Source of the DNA: CAZUZD01 sp964624465
GTDB taxonomy: Bacteria > Planctomycetota > Planctomycetia > Isosphaerales > Isosphaeraceae
NCBI GenBank assembly: GCA_964624465.1
Contig: CAZUZD010000048.1
Coordinates: 1 to 26,102, forward strand
Direction of reading: 5' to 3'
DNA: 26,102 bases
The position numbers and the translations under genes are program-made. Below, piece after piece: positions 15,377-24,210 of the stretch (positions are counted from its first letter, which is position 1; each line of letters starts with the position of its first letter). The notes under the pieces are model-generated. The model saw nothing but the letters and a program-made list of their open reading frames with translations, was not told the DNA's origin and searched no databases.

Positions 15377-18300
15377 TCAGCCGGCGGAGCCGGGCCCGGT
15401 CGGTCGGTCGGCCGCGGGGGCTTCATTCAGGATCAGGTGCTCGCCCCGGGGTACGAGCTGCCCGGCGGCCTGCAACTCGGCGGCGAGGGCATCGAACCGC
15501 CGCCGCATCTCGTCGGTCACCCGGTTCAGGCCCAGCAGGCGCGCGGCGGCCGTGGCCAGCTCCTCGGGCCGCAGTCCGAACGAGTCGCCCACGGCACGCA
15601 CGACCGCCAGCGTCTGCTCCTCGGGGGCAATCAGCTCGAGCCGCCGACCGGCCGCCGGCAGCGCCGAGCGATCACGGAGCGGGGGAACCTCTGCGTCCTC
15701 CCGCCACAGGAAATCGCCCCGGCGGCGGATTCGCCCCTGGGCCACCGCGGCGGCGATGGCCGACTCGATGACCTCCAGCGCCCGGCCCGCCAGCCGCTTC
15801 AAGCCGGAGGCATCGGCCAGTCGCCGCGCGATCTCATCGGCGTGCACCGGGCCCTCGGCCTGCACCACCTGCTCCACCGCCGTGACGAGCTGCTCCGGGC
15901 TCATCGCCCGCAGGTCGCGGCCGCCGACGAACACGTCCAGCGCCGCCGTCCGGTACCGCGGCTGGCCCGAGGGCCCCGGGGCATCCAGGTCGAGGAACAG
16001 GTCCTCCTCCTCGGGATCGGTGGCCGTCGTCTGGTCGTCGGCCTGACCGTCCGGAGAGCGGGTCGGGTCGGGTGCGAGGCCGGAGGGTTCAGCCGCATCG
16101 GGGACCACGTTGGGGTCGAGCGACGGGCCGCTTGCGGGGATCTTCTGGGTGGCGAGGTCATCGAGCAGCCTCCGGAGGGCTCCGTCGGGGTCGTCGGCCC
16201 AGGCCGGACTCCAGAGCGGTCGGAGGGTCCAGCCCAGTCCGCGCAGGACGTCGGGCAGCAGCCGGTCGCGGTCGCGGGCGGCACGGGCCTCGTGGTACGA
16301 CGGGCCGTCGCCCCGCAGGCCGAGCAGGAATCGCTCGGGACGCGCGGGGTCCAGCACCGCCAGGTCGATGCGGCAGGCGCCCGCGCCCGGCCCGCGGACG
16401 ACCTCGTAACCGGCCTTCTGCAACGCCAGGGCCAGCGTCGGGGCCAGGGCCTCGGTCGGCTCGGCGGCCGCTGCGGGGACACGCCGCTCGGCGCCGCGTT
16501 CGAGGCGGCCGGTCTCGGCATAGGCGAGAAAGGCCTTGAGCGCGTGGAGCCCTCGGGCCCGGGTGCGGGTGGTGTCGAGGTCGTCGGCTCGCAGGTTCGT
16601 GAACACCTCGCAGCGCACCCGCGCCCGGGTGATCAGCACGTTGAGCCGCCGCTCGCCCCCCTCGGCGTTCAGTGGGCCGAAGTTCAGCGCGACGGTCCCC
16701 TCGGCCGTGCGGCCGTAGCCCAGGCTCAGGAACATGACGTCGCGCTCGTCCCCCTGCACCGTCTCCAGGTTCTTGACGAAGAACGGCTCGGCGCCCCCCT
16801 CGGCGAAGAACTCCTCGCAGCCGGGCTCGGTCCGGCGGAGCCGCTCCAGGCGGGCGTCGATGGCCTGCCGCTGCGCCAGGCTGAACGCGGCCACGCCCAG
16901 CGAGAGCCGTTCGGCCGGCGGGCGCCGGAGCTGTTCGCGCGCGAAGGCCAGCGCCGCGCGGGCCACGGCGTCAGCCTCGCCGGGGTTCGAGCGGGTGCGG
17001 CCGCGATCGTAGTGGGTCCCTGGCAGGTGGTGCAGCACGAGCCCGGAGTGCCGGCGGTCGCGGTCGGGGCCGGGGAAGACGACCAGGCGGTCGTCGTAGA
17101 ACTCACAGTTCGAGACGGCGATCAGCGACTCGTGGCGGCTGCGGTAGTGCCAGCGGAGCATCCGCTCGGGGGCCCCCTGGGCGCTGAAGAGGCCGAGGAT
17201 GCTCTCGACGTCGGAGGAGTGCTCCTCGTCGTCGTCGGGTTCGTCGCCGGCGGTCAGGCGCTCGAAGAATCCGGTGGGCGGGAGCTGGCGGCTGTCGCCG
17301 ACGACCACCGCCTGGCGGGCCCGCAAGAGGGCGCCCAGGGCGTCGACGGGCCGCACCTGGCTCGCCTCGTCGAACAGGACCAGGTCGAACTCGACCGAAT
17401 CGGGCGGCAGATAGGCGGCGACCGAGAGCGGGCTCATGAGGAACACGGGCGTGGCGGCCTGGATCGCGCGGCCGGCGCGGGCCATGAGCTGGCGGGCCGG
17501 AAGGTGTCGCGCCTTCTTCGCCAGCTCGCGGCGGAGCACCGCCAGTTGCCCGCCGCCCTCGTGCCGGGGCACCCGCCGCCAGTGGACGTCGGCCACCTGC
17601 GCGCGGTCGTGATCGACGAGGGCCGCATCCAGCTCGCGGAAGCCACGGATCGTCCGGTCGTGTGATCCGGGTTCGAAGTCGCACAGCTCGGGACGCTCGC
17701 GCTCGGCGCGACGCAGCAGCGACGCATGCCAGTGGTAGCGGAAGGCCTCAACCAGCCGCCGCGGTGCTTCGGGCCACGACTCGGCCAGCTCGGCCAGCCG
17801 GCCGAGGCCCTCGTCGCGGCAGCTCGCCGCCAGGCGGTTGAAACCGACCAGCGCGGGCAGCTCGGCGAGCTGCTGCTCCCAGGCCTCGAGCACCCGGCGC
17901 TGCTCGGCGAAGTCGAGCGCCTCCAGGCCGCCGTCGCGGCCGAACCGGGTCGGCTCGTCGAGTGCCAGGACCCTGGCCAGCCGGGCGATCGCCTGGTGGT
18001 GCGCCACCAGCGCGGCCTCGACCCCGCGTGCCAGCGCGCCCGGGACCTCGGCGTCGAGCCCGTCGCCGAGCGCCTCCAGCAATCCCGGCGGCAGGCTCCC
18101 CTCACGGGCATCGCTCTGGAGCCGGAACAGGCCGTCGGCCTGTTCGGCCAGCGCCGACCAGTCGGACTCCGCGCCCCGCCAGTGACGGCCGAAGACGGCG
18201 GCGGCCTCGGTGTCGAGCGTCTCCAGTGCCGACCGCAGGGATTCGGCCTCGACGCGCTGGTCGAGCAGGGCGAGCTGGTCGTCGAGCCGGCCCGGAGCGT

Positions 18301-20161
18301 CGTGCCGACAGAGGCTGGCCAGCTCGACCCGCGCCTCGCGGTAAGCGGGCACCGCCCAGCGCCACCAGCGGCGGCCGATGGCGTTGAGCCGGCACCGCAG
18401 GCCCAGCACGTCACGGTCCCAGGCCGAGGGGAGCAGGACCGCATCGAGCTGGCGCCGCAACGTGGCATGACGGCGGCCGGTCTCGATCCAGCCCCGGATC
18501 ACGTCCCGACGGCCGATCCAGTCGACCCCGCCGGACACCCCGCGCCAGCGGGCGGCCTCGGCCACCCGGCGGGCGACCCTGACCAGCGCCTGGCAGGCGG
18601 GTCGATTCTCGGGTTCAGGAGTCCGGAGGGCCCCGGCCAGGGCCGCCCCGGCGGCCTGGAGTGCCGCGGCGGCGTGACCGGCGGTCGTGATCGGCTCAGC
18701 CAGGCGGGGACAGGAACCCGGATCCAGCTCGGTCAGGCGGCAGCCGAAGAACGGATGCTCGGCCGGGCGGATCAGGGCCAAGGCGCGGCCCTGCAACCGC
18801 TCGGCAACCTCGAGCCGGCGGCGGTACTCGGCCCCGGTCCAGTCGTCGCTGCCGGGAATTTCGATCGCGGGCGGCTCGCCGCCCAGGCTGGCGCGGAGTG
18901 TGACCAGCACGCCGATCGCCTCGTGGGGCGTCACCCCGCTGGCCCCGATCGGGGAGTTCTGCGCTGCGCTGTAGGCGTCGAGCCGGTCGCGGGCCTCGTC
19001 GCGACGGCCGGGCAGGTCGTCGGGACCGGCGGCTCGGGGCCGGCCGACGGCCAGTGCGCGGCGGAGCTGGTCGAGGATCGCGCGCTTGCCCTGCTTGTGG
19101 CTGTGCAGCTCCAGGCAGACCTCGCCCAGGCCGGCGGCGTCGAGCCGTCGCTTCACGACCTCCAGCGCCGCCCGCTTCTCGGCGACGAACAGCACCTTCT
19201 GGCCGCGACCCACGGCGTCGGCGATCGCGTTGGCGATCGTCTGCGACTTGCCCGTGCCGGGCGGCCCCTGCACCACCAGGTTCCGGCCGCCGGCGATGTC
19301 GCGGAGCGCCTGCGTCTGCGTGCCGTCGGCGTCGAGGACCGTGCGGACCGCGACGGCATCGGCCGGGACCGGATCGTCCTCGTCGGGCAGCGGGGGCTCG
19401 TGGAAGCCGTCGCCGAGCAGGGCCCGCAGCAGCGGATGCGACGAGGGCCCCTGACCGGGCGGCCAGGTGGCGTCGTCGAGGTCGCGGTACATGCGGTACT
19501 TGCCAAAGGAGAAGAACCCGAGCGCCGCCGCCGCCGGGTCGACCGACCAGCCGCGCATCGGGGCGATGGCCGCGGCCACCGCCTCGCAGTAGGCGGGCAG
19601 GTCGGGCTCATCCTCGGGCCACTCCGGCAGCGTCAGGCCGAAGCTCGTGCGGAGCCTTTCGGCCAGCGAGAGGTTCGGCTCGGGGTCCTCGCCGTCGTGC
19701 CGGATCTTGAACCGCTCGCGGCCGGGGGCCCGCTCGATCGTCACCGGCACCAGCAGCAGCGGGGCCCGCAGCACGCGGCTGTCGCCGGACTCCTCGGTCC
19801 AGTGCAGCATGCCGAGCGCGAGGGACAGGGTGTTGACGCCCTGCTCCTCGGCCGCGGTCCGGGCGGCATAATAGGTCGCCAGCAGGCGGTCGTGCAGCGG
19901 CTCGGGCTCCAGGCCCGTGGGCAGCCGGAGATCGGCCGGCTCGTCGCCGGGTTCCACGATCAGCCCAGGCACGACGTCGAGAGCCCGGCCCTCGCCGACC
20001 AGGGCCCGCAGCAGCGCGGCGGGTCGGACGCCGGGGAACTCGAAGCCGCGCGCCCGGCGCTGGTAGTTCAGCAGCGGGTTGCGGAGCGTCAGGTCGAGCA
20101 GGTCGCGGCGATCCGCCTCGAGTCGCGTCCGCAGCGACCGTTCGGCATCCGACATGGACAT
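15377..20161 (-). CDS. DUF4011 - superfamily 1 helicase - nuclease-like - DUF3320 protein
   Basis: A 1594-residue protein. DUF4011 opens it (LLDLTLRNPLLNY, about residues 19-31, then LLVPVTIER). A superfamily-1 helicase core follows, with Walker A GPPGTGKSQTI (near 298) and Walker B LFDEASQ (near 930), separated by a long helical insert. Motifs WHYRSRHESLI and LNVLITRAR (motif VI) are also present. Next is an MTES_1575/Vsr-like nuclease-fold domain (about 1254-1304, GYEVVRG, RIDLAVLDPARP, ARDRDRL...LGW) and a C-terminal DUF3320 (about 1405-1590). In the nuclease-like domain the usual IECDG motif reads LRGDG, so the Glu is lost. The ATG at 20161 (MSMSDAERSL) has GAGG 11 nt upstream; the frame runs to 20512 but that part is composition-only. 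Relatives have been proposed as single-gene phage defence (Hhe), though a DNA-repair role is possible. No defence neighbours are seen. Confidence 0.9.
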   Translation of the reverse strand: MSMSDAERSLRTRLEADRRDLLDLTLRNPLLNYQRRARGFEFPGVRPAALLRALVGEGRALDVVPGLIVEPGDEPADLRLPTGLEPEPLHDRLLATYYAARTAAEEQGVNTLSLALGMLHWTEESGDSRVLRAPLLLVPVTIERAPGRERFKIRHDGEDPEPNLSLAERLRTSFGLTLPEWPEDEPDLPAYCEAVAAAIAPMRGWSVDPAAAALGFFSFGKYRMYRDLDDATWPPGQGPSSHPLLRALLGDGFHEPPLPDEDDPVPADAVAVRTVLDADGTQTQALRDIAGGRNLVVQGPPGTGKSQTIANAIADAVGRGQKVLFVAEKRAALEVVKRRLDAAGLGEVCLELHSHKQGKRAILDQLRRALAVGRPRAAGPDDLPGRRDEARDRLDAYSAAQNSPIGASGVTPHEAIGVLVTLRASLGGEPPAIEIPGSDDWTGAEYRRRLEVAERLQGRALALIRPAEHPFFGCRLTELDPGSCPRLAEPITTAGHAAAALQAAGAALAGALRTPEPENRPACQALVRVARRVAEAARWRGVSGGVDWIGRRDVIRGWIETGRRHATLRRQLDAVLLPSAWDRDVLGLRCRLNAIGRRWWRWAVPAYREARVELASLCRHDAPGRLDDQLALLDQRVEAESLRSALETLDTEAAAVFGRHWRGAESDWSALAEQADGLFRLQSDAREGSLPPGLLEALGDGLDAEVPGALARGVEAALVAHHQAIARLARVLALDEPTRFGRDGGLEALDFAEQRRVLEAWEQQLAELPALVGFNRLAASCRDEGLGRLAELAESWPEAPRRLVEAFRYHWHASLLRRAERERPELCDFEPGSHDRTIRGFRELDAALVDHDRAQVADVHWRRVPRHEGGGQLAVLRRELAKKARHLPARQLMARAGRAIQAATPVFLMSPLSVAAYLPPDSVEFDLVLFDEASQVRPVDALGALLRARQAVVVGDSRQLPPTGFFERLTAGDEPDDDEEHSSDVESILGLFSAQGAPERMLRWHYRSRHESLIAVSNCEFYDDRLVVFPGPDRDRRHSGLVLHHLPGTHYDRGRTRSNPGEADAVARAALAFAREQLRRPPAERLSLGVAAFSLAQRQAIDARLERLRRTEPGCEEFFAEGGAEPFFVKNLETVQGDERDVMFLSLGYGRTAEGTVALNFGPLNAEGGERRLNVLITRARVRCEVFTNLRADDLDTTRTRARGLHALKAFLAYAETGRLERGAERRVPAAAAEPTEALAPTLALALQKAGYEVVRGPGAGACRIDLAVLDPARPERFLLGLRGDGPSYHEARAARDRDRLLPDVLRGLGWTLRPLWSPAWADDPDGALRRLLDDLATQKIPASGPSLDPNVVPDAAEPSGLAPDPTRSPDGQADDQTTATDPEEEDLFLDLDAPGPSGQPRYRTAALDVFVGGRDLRAMSPEQLVTAVEQVVQAEGPVHADEIARRLADASGLKRLAGRALEVIESAIAAAVAQGRIRRRGDFLWREDAEVPPLRDRSALPAAGRRLELIAPEEQTLAVVRAVGDSFGLRPEELATAAARLLGLNRVTDEMRRRFDALAAELQAAGQLVPRGEHLILNEAPAADRPTGPGSAG

Positions 20162-20303
20162 GGGCGGGTCGGCCTCGGGCGCAGGGCGCGATTCGGGGCA
20201 CACCGGGACCGCCCGGCCAGTGCCCGCCAATCGGCAAGCGGTATTCGTAGCCCACCGGCGTCCCATTGGCAACGCGGCCCGGATCGCCCCGGACCGGGAT
20301 CGC

Positions 20304-21002
20304 TCAGTCGCCCGGCTCGATCGGACCGCTGGGGGGCAGCATCGGGCGGAGCGGGCAACGCTCGCAGCGCGGGGTCCCCGCGCGGCAGAACTCGGCGGCC
20401 AGGCGGTCGAGCCAGCGGGCCAGGTCGGCCAGCGCCGGCGCGTCATCGGGGGCCAGCCCCTCGACGACCTCGCGGGCCTCGTCGTAGCCGGCCGAGGGGT
20501 CGACCCAGCCATGCCGGGCGAGGATGCGGTAGGCCGGCCGATCCACCGGGAAGGTCGCCCGCCCGAAGCCGAGCAGGAGTACGCGATCGACCGTGCCAGG
20601 GCCCAGGCCGCGGATGGCCCGCAGCTCGTCGCGGAGGGTCTCGGTCGGCCGTCCGGCCAGGCCCTCGAGCCCGCCGGCCTGCTCGATCCAGGCGGCCAGC
20701 GCCCGGATCAGGACGAGGGTCTTCGGGGGCAGCACCAGCGGGGGCGGCTCGGCCATCAGCTCGGCCGCCAGCTCCTTCGGGTCGATCGCGGCCAGGGAGG
20801 CCGGATCGAGCAGGTCGGAGGCGTCCAGGCGGTCGAGCAACCGCGCCAGGGTCCGGTCGGCGACGGTCGCGTCGAGGGCGAGCCGCAGGAGGCCGGAAAC
20901 GTCGAGACCCGCCGCGGTCGAACCGCCAGGGGAGGCGGGTCGGCCGTAGCGGGCCATCAGGGCGTCGCACAGGTCCGGGTACGATTCGACCAGCGAGGGC
21001 AT
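20304..21002 (-). CDS. Endonuclease III-like HhH-GPD protein, FeS cluster incomplete
   Basis: A 232-residue member of the HhH-GPD base-excision superfamily. Its core is LRAIRGLGPGTVDRVLLLGFG (helix-hairpin-helix, about residues 128-147) followed by ATFPVDRPAYRIL with the catalytic Asp154. At the catalytic Lys position of Nth (LPGVGRKTA) there is Gly136, so AP-lyase activity is unlikely. The C-terminal FeS motif is CRAGTPRCERCPLRPML: Cys206, 213 and 216 are present, but the fourth Cys, expected at 222, is Leu. It may be a monofunctional glycosylase or a structural homologue. The ATG at 21002 follows GGGGAGGT at 8 nt. It lies between rpsT (82 bp) and the helicase (142 bp) on the same strand and could be co-transcribed with either. 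Confidence 0.82.
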   Translation of the reverse strand: MPSLVESYPDLCDALMARYGRPASPGGSTAAGLDVSGLLRLALDATVADRTLARLLDRLDASDLLDPASLAAIDPKELAAELMAEPPPLVLPPKTLVLIRALAAWIEQAGGLEGLAGRPTETLRDELRAIRGLGPGTVDRVLLLGFGRATFPVDRPAYRILARHGWVDPSAGYDEAREVVEGLAPDDAPALADLARWLDRLAAEFCRAGTPRCERCPLRPMLPPSGPIEPGD

Positions 21003-21084
21003 CGCGATCGACCTCCCCGGGGGATCGCGACCGTCCAGAACGGTGCGACCCCGCGTGAGCCTGGGTGCGGTCGGCGGACCGGAC

Positions 21085-21369
21085 TCAGGCCTTGGCCTTG
21101 GCCTTCTCACCGGCGGCGAGGAACTCGCGGGTCAGCCGGCTCTTGCGGCGGGAGGCCGTGTTCGGGTGCAGGATCCGGCGGGCGCCGGCCTTGTCGATCC
21201 GGGAGACGGCGAACTTGAAGTCGGCCAGGGCCAGGGTGGCGTTCCCCTCGGCGGCGGCCTTCACGGCCCGCTTCGAGTAGGTCTTGATGATCTTCTTGGC
21301 GATCCGGTTGCGGAGCCGGCGCTTCTCGCTCAACTTGAGGCGCTTGATCGCGGACGGCGTGTTCGGCAT
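21085..21369 (-). CDS. rpsT: 30S ribosomal protein S20
   Basis: A 94-residue basic protein that binds 16S rRNA early in small-subunit assembly. It has the family signature: MPNTPSAIKRLKLSEKRRLRN, the all-helical middle KKIIKTYSKRAVKAA, and IDKAGARRILHPNTASRRKSRL followed by an Ala/Lys tail. Length is normal for the family (85-95). The ATG at 21369 has no clear Shine-Dalgarno, and the leader of about 140 nt is GC-rich. In Escherichia coli S20 represses its own translation; whether that holds here is not visible. A good promoter lies upstream. Confidence 0.96.
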   Translation of the reverse strand: MPNTPSAIKRLKLSEKRRLRNRIAKKIIKTYSKRAVKAAAEGNATLALADFKFAVSRIDKAGARRILHPNTASRRKSRLTREFLAAGEKAKAKA

Positions 21370-21513
21370 CGGTAATCCGGTCCCGGCGACGAGCCTCGGG
21401 TCGAGGGGGAGTCGCCTGCGTCTGTTCGGGGTCTACGGCCACACGGTTCCGGGCGGGGGGCATGTTCCCCCGCGTGGCGAGGGGCAGTCCGGTCCGCACC
21501 GGGAAAGGGTCGA

Positions 21514-21543
21514 ATTGTAGCAGACCTACCGCTTCTGGTTCAA
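21514..21543 (-). promoter_or_regulatory. Sigma-70-type promoter for rpsT
   Basis: On the minus strand: TTGAAC (4 of 6), 18-nt spacer, TACAAT (5 of 6). The -35 lies inside the last codons of the TPR gene and the -10 just after its stop. The predicted leader is about 140 nt and contains a GGGGG/CCCCC hairpin near 21457-21475. Confidence 0.5.
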
Positions 21544-22914
21544 GGCCCGAAGTCGCTCGGCCACATCCTGGTAGGTGTAGTCGTTGGCCGCGACCTCATT
21601 GTAGTGGGTTTCGGCCGCCGTGAGGTCGCCGGTCGACTCGTAAACCCGGCCCAGGCGGTAATTCAGCGCCATCACCGTCGCCAGGTCGTCGGCGTCGGCC
21701 TGCTTGAGGGCATCCAGGTACTGGCGCTCGGCCAGTTTGGGCAGCCCCTTGGCCTCGAACGACTGGCCGGCGAGCTGGAGCGCCTTGACCTTGAGGCCGG
21801 GGTGGGCCCTGGCCTGCTGGAACTCGGCGATCGCCTCGTCGTGGCGGCCGAGCCGGGCCAGCACGGTGCCATATTCCAGACGGGTCGGCAGGTGGGTCGG
21901 CTCCTGCTTGACCCGGTTCTTGAGCTCGTTGATCTCGAAGGCGTCGAGCTTCTCCCGGAGCGTCTGGAGCTTGGCGGTGGCGTCGGCGTCGTCGGGGTCC
22001 TGCTCGAGCTTGCGGGTCCAGGCGGCGATGGCCCGCTTGAGCCGGGCGATCTGGACATCACTGTGGGCCGATCGCAGCAACTGGTCTTCCGGGTTGGCCT
22101 TGCGGCCGCGGGTCAGCACCTTCTCGGCCTCGTCGAGCCGGTTGCTGTGGCGGTACAGGTCGGCCAGGTCGAGGTAGTGGCCGACGTGGTCCGGCTCCTC
22201 CTCGATCTCGCGGAGCAGGCGCTGTTCCGGGGTCTCGGCGCGGGCCTTGAGGTCCTCGAGCCCCTTCGCCGTGGCGCGGGCCTGGGCCGAGGGCTCGTCC
22301 GACTCATCGCGGCCCAGGGCCTGATTCAGGCCGGAGCGCTGAATGGTGGCCGAGGCGGAGAGGGCGTTGATCTGGCGCTTGGCCGTCTCGTCGCTGGGGT
22401 CGAGCTTGCGGACCCGCTCCCAGCAGTTGATCGCCTTCTGGTACTGCTCGGACCACTCGTAGATGCCGGCGAGCTGCTTGAAGTAGCCGGCGTCGGACTC
22501 GGCCTGGGCGAGGACCGACTCGATCAGCCAGCAGGCGAGGTCCTTGCGGCCGAGCTTCTGGGCGGCCTCGGCAGCGTACTGCGCGGTGCCGACGTCCCAG
22601 GGCTGGATGGCGAAGGCGTCCTCGGCCAGCTCCAGCACCCGCGCCCAGTTGGACTTCGCCTTCTCGGCCCGCATCCGCAGGTGCAACGGCTGCACCCGGG
22701 CGCCCGCGAACATCCCGACCTTCGACGGATCGTTGCCGAGCTTCAGCCGCATGGCGGCCCGCTGCGACTGACGGTAGGTGAGGTTCAGCGGCTCGAGCTT
22801 CAGCGCCTCGCCGAAGAGCTTCAGGGCGTAGTCGAAGTTGCGCTTCTCGGCCGCGTCCCGGGCATGCTCGAAGAACTGCCTGGCCTTGGGGTTGCTACCT
22901 GGCGCGTCAGACAT
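21526..22914 (-). CDS. Tetratricopeptide-repeat protein
   Basis: A 462-residue soluble protein built mostly of TPR helix pairs and probably a protein-binding scaffold. Clear units are ARDAAEKRNFDYALKLFGEALKLEP (about residues 18-42), LAGIYEWSEQYQKAINCWERVRKLDP, LADLYRHSNRLDEAEKVLTRG, YGTVLARLGRHDEAIAEFQQA and NYRLGRVYESTGDLTAAETHYNEV. A charged linker (about 200-240) separates the first and second TPR blocks. No signal peptide or membrane segment is seen, so it is likely cytoplasmic. The start has GGGGAG 6 nt upstream. rpsT lies immediately downstream on the same strand but has its own promoter overlapping this gene's 3' end. No function can be named. Confidence 0.88.
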   Translation of the reverse strand: MSDAPGSNPKARQFFEHARDAAEKRNFDYALKLFGEALKLEPLNLTYRQSQRAAMRLKLGNDPSKVGMFAGARVQPLHLRMRAEKAKSNWARVLELAEDAFAIQPWDVGTAQYAAEAAQKLGRKDLACWLIESVLAQAESDAGYFKQLAGIYEWSEQYQKAINCWERVRKLDPSDETAKRQINALSASATIQRSGLNQALGRDESDEPSAQARATAKGLEDLKARAETPEQRLLREIEEEPDHVGHYLDLADLYRHSNRLDEAEKVLTRGRKANPEDQLLRSAHSDVQIARLKRAIAAWTRKLEQDPDDADATAKLQTLREKLDAFEINELKNRVKQEPTHLPTRLEYGTVLARLGRHDEAIAEFQQARAHPGLKVKALQLAGQSFEAKGLPKLAERQYLDALKQADADDLATVMALNYRLGRVYESTGDLTAAETHYNEVAANDYTYQDVAERLRALNQKR

Positions 22915-23280
22915 CGAAGGCTCCCCGCGACGCTACGCGACTCTGGAATCCGCCGGCCGACCCCGCCGTCGTGGCCGCAGCGGCCCCCCTTGCGGTCGAT
23001 GGCAAGGGGGCCGATCATGGACGGTCTGCCCGGAGGAGCCACCGGCCGCGCACTGGGCGCCGGACGGCAGAGGGACGCGGGGCCACCGCCGACCGGAGCG
23101 CGCGACGCTCGCCGGCGCGCGATGCTCCGGTACGACCCGCCACCGTGGGATGCCGCCCGCCACGCACGACCGTCCTCCAGTCTAGCACCCCGGGACCGGC
23201 CGGCCAACGGGCCGCGCCGCGGATCGGAACCTCCGCGGGGCCCCGGCCGCCCGTCCCCCTCTGCATGGAGATGCCCGAAC
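22915..23280. other. Divergent intergenic region between the TPR and SMP-30-like genes
   Basis: No gene is supported. It contains an 11-bp hairpin with one C bulge (22982-23012, GGCCCCC(C)TTGC with GCAAGGGGGCC), not followed by a T-run on either strand. It also holds a minus-strand promoter candidate (23179-23207) that would give the TPR gene a leader of about 258 nt including this hairpin. The 19-mer GGCAAGGGGGCCGATCATG (23002-23020) recurs at the MCE gene start (8256-8274, reverse). Confidence 0.5.
23179..23207 (-). promoter_or_regulatory. Candidate promoter for the TPR gene
   Basis: On the minus strand: TTGGCC (4 of 6), 17 nt, TAGACT (4 of 6), with a TG one base before the -10 (extended -10). 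Spacing is optimal but the boxes are only moderate matches. Confidence 0.35.
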
Positions 23281-24174
23281 ATGCCACGCGTGCTCCGCGA
23301 CGCCGGCCTCTCGGCGCTCGTCGCCGGCGAGCTCGAGACCCTGGCCGGCGGGTTCCAGTTCACCGAGGGGCCGCTCTGGTGCCCCGACGGCTCGATCCTG
23401 TTCCAGGACCTGAAGGCCGACCGCACCTACTGCGTCGGCCCCGATGGCGTCGCTCACGTCTTGCGCGAGGGGACGCACGCCGCCAACGGCCAGACCTTCG
23501 GGCCCGACGGCCGGATCGTCTTCTGCGAGCAGAACGGCCGCCGGGTCTCGACGATGGCCGCCGATGGCAGCGACGTCGTCACCCTGGCCGAGCGGTTCGA
23601 CGGCCGCCGGCTCAACAGCCCCAACGACATCATCGCCCGCAGCGACGGCGTGATCTTCTTCACCGACCCGCCCTATGGCGTGCCCACCCCGGCCGACAAG
23701 GAGCTGCCCTACCAGGCGGTCTTCCGCTACGACCCAGGCCGCGGCCTGCACCCGATCCACCACGAGGGCTTCGAGAAGCCCAACGGCCTGGCGCTGTCCC
23801 CCGACGAGCGGACGCTCTACGTCAACGACACCGCCCACTACCACGTGCGGGCCTTCACCCTTGACGCCGCCAACGGGATTGTGCCGGGCACTGGCCGGGT
23901 GCTGGCGACGTTCGACCCGGCCGAGCCGGGCGGCCCCGACGGTGTGAAGGTGGACGCCGAGGGCCGGCTCTACGTCGCCGTCGCCGAGGGGATCTGGGTG
24001 CTGGACCCGGACGGCGCGCTGCTCGGCATCCTGGCGGTCCCGAAGCGGCCGTCGAACCTGGCCTGGGCCGACGCCGACGCCCGGACCCTGGTCATCACCG
24101 CGGTGGACACGGTCCACCGGATCCGCCTGCGGGTGCCGGGAATCCTGCCCCCGTTCACGCCGCGGCGGGCCTGA
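23281..24174 (+). CDS. SMP-30/gluconolactonase/LRE-like protein
   Basis: A 297-residue six-bladed beta-propeller of the SMP-30 family, typically calcium- or zinc-dependent lactonases (gluconolactonase, hydrolysing sugar lactones). Motifs in order: FQFTEGPLWCPDGSILFQD (metal Glu in blade 1), LNSPNDIIARSDGVIFFTDPPYG, EKPNGLALSPDERTLYVNDT, and GGPDGVKVDAEGRLYVAV, the last containing the Asp expected as metal ligand. No signal peptide is seen, so a cytoplasmic enzyme is likely. The ATG at 23281 has GGAGAT about 8 nt upstream. An in-frame ATG at 23017 with AAGGGGG would add 88 low-complexity residues and is less likely. Its neighbours give no pathway, and the substrate is not certain. Confidence 0.88.
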   Translation: MPRVLRDAGLSALVAGELETLAGGFQFTEGPLWCPDGSILFQDLKADRTYCVGPDGVAHVLREGTHAANGQTFGPDGRIVFCEQNGRRVSTMAADGSDVVTLAERFDGRRLNSPNDIIARSDGVIFFTDPPYGVPTPADKELPYQAVFRYDPGRGLHPIHHEGFEKPNGLALSPDERTLYVNDTAHYHVRAFTLDAANGIVPGTGRVLATFDPAEPGGPDGVKVDAEGRLYVAVAEGIWVLDPDGALLGILAVPKRPSNLAWADADARTLVITAVDTVHRIRLRVPGILPPFTPRRA

Positions 24175-24210
24175 CCGGGGTGCCGCCCATTCATGCCGGC
24201 GCGTTGTCGC

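Noticed and set aside
14809..15426. A single 205-codon minus-strand gene
   Set aside because: Only parts of this frame look like glycosyltransferase; the missing pieces are in another frame, so a pseudogene explains it better.
20162..20512. Extension of the helicase N-terminus to 20512
   Set aside because: The added 117 residues are Arg/Pro/Ala-rich shadow sequence overlapping the endonuclease III-like gene; DUF4011 starts right after the ATG at 20161.
17726..21058. A 1110-codon open frame on the plus strand
   Set aside because: It is antisense to the helicase and endonuclease III-like genes, which carry clear motifs. Its composition is Gly/Arg/Ala/Pro-biased without domains, as expected for a shadow frame in GC-rich DNA.
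23017..23281. Upstream ATG (23017) with AAGGGGG as the start of the SMP-30-like gene
   Set aside because: It would add 88 low-complexity residues not expected in this family; the ATG at 23281 has its own site and begins just before the propeller domain.
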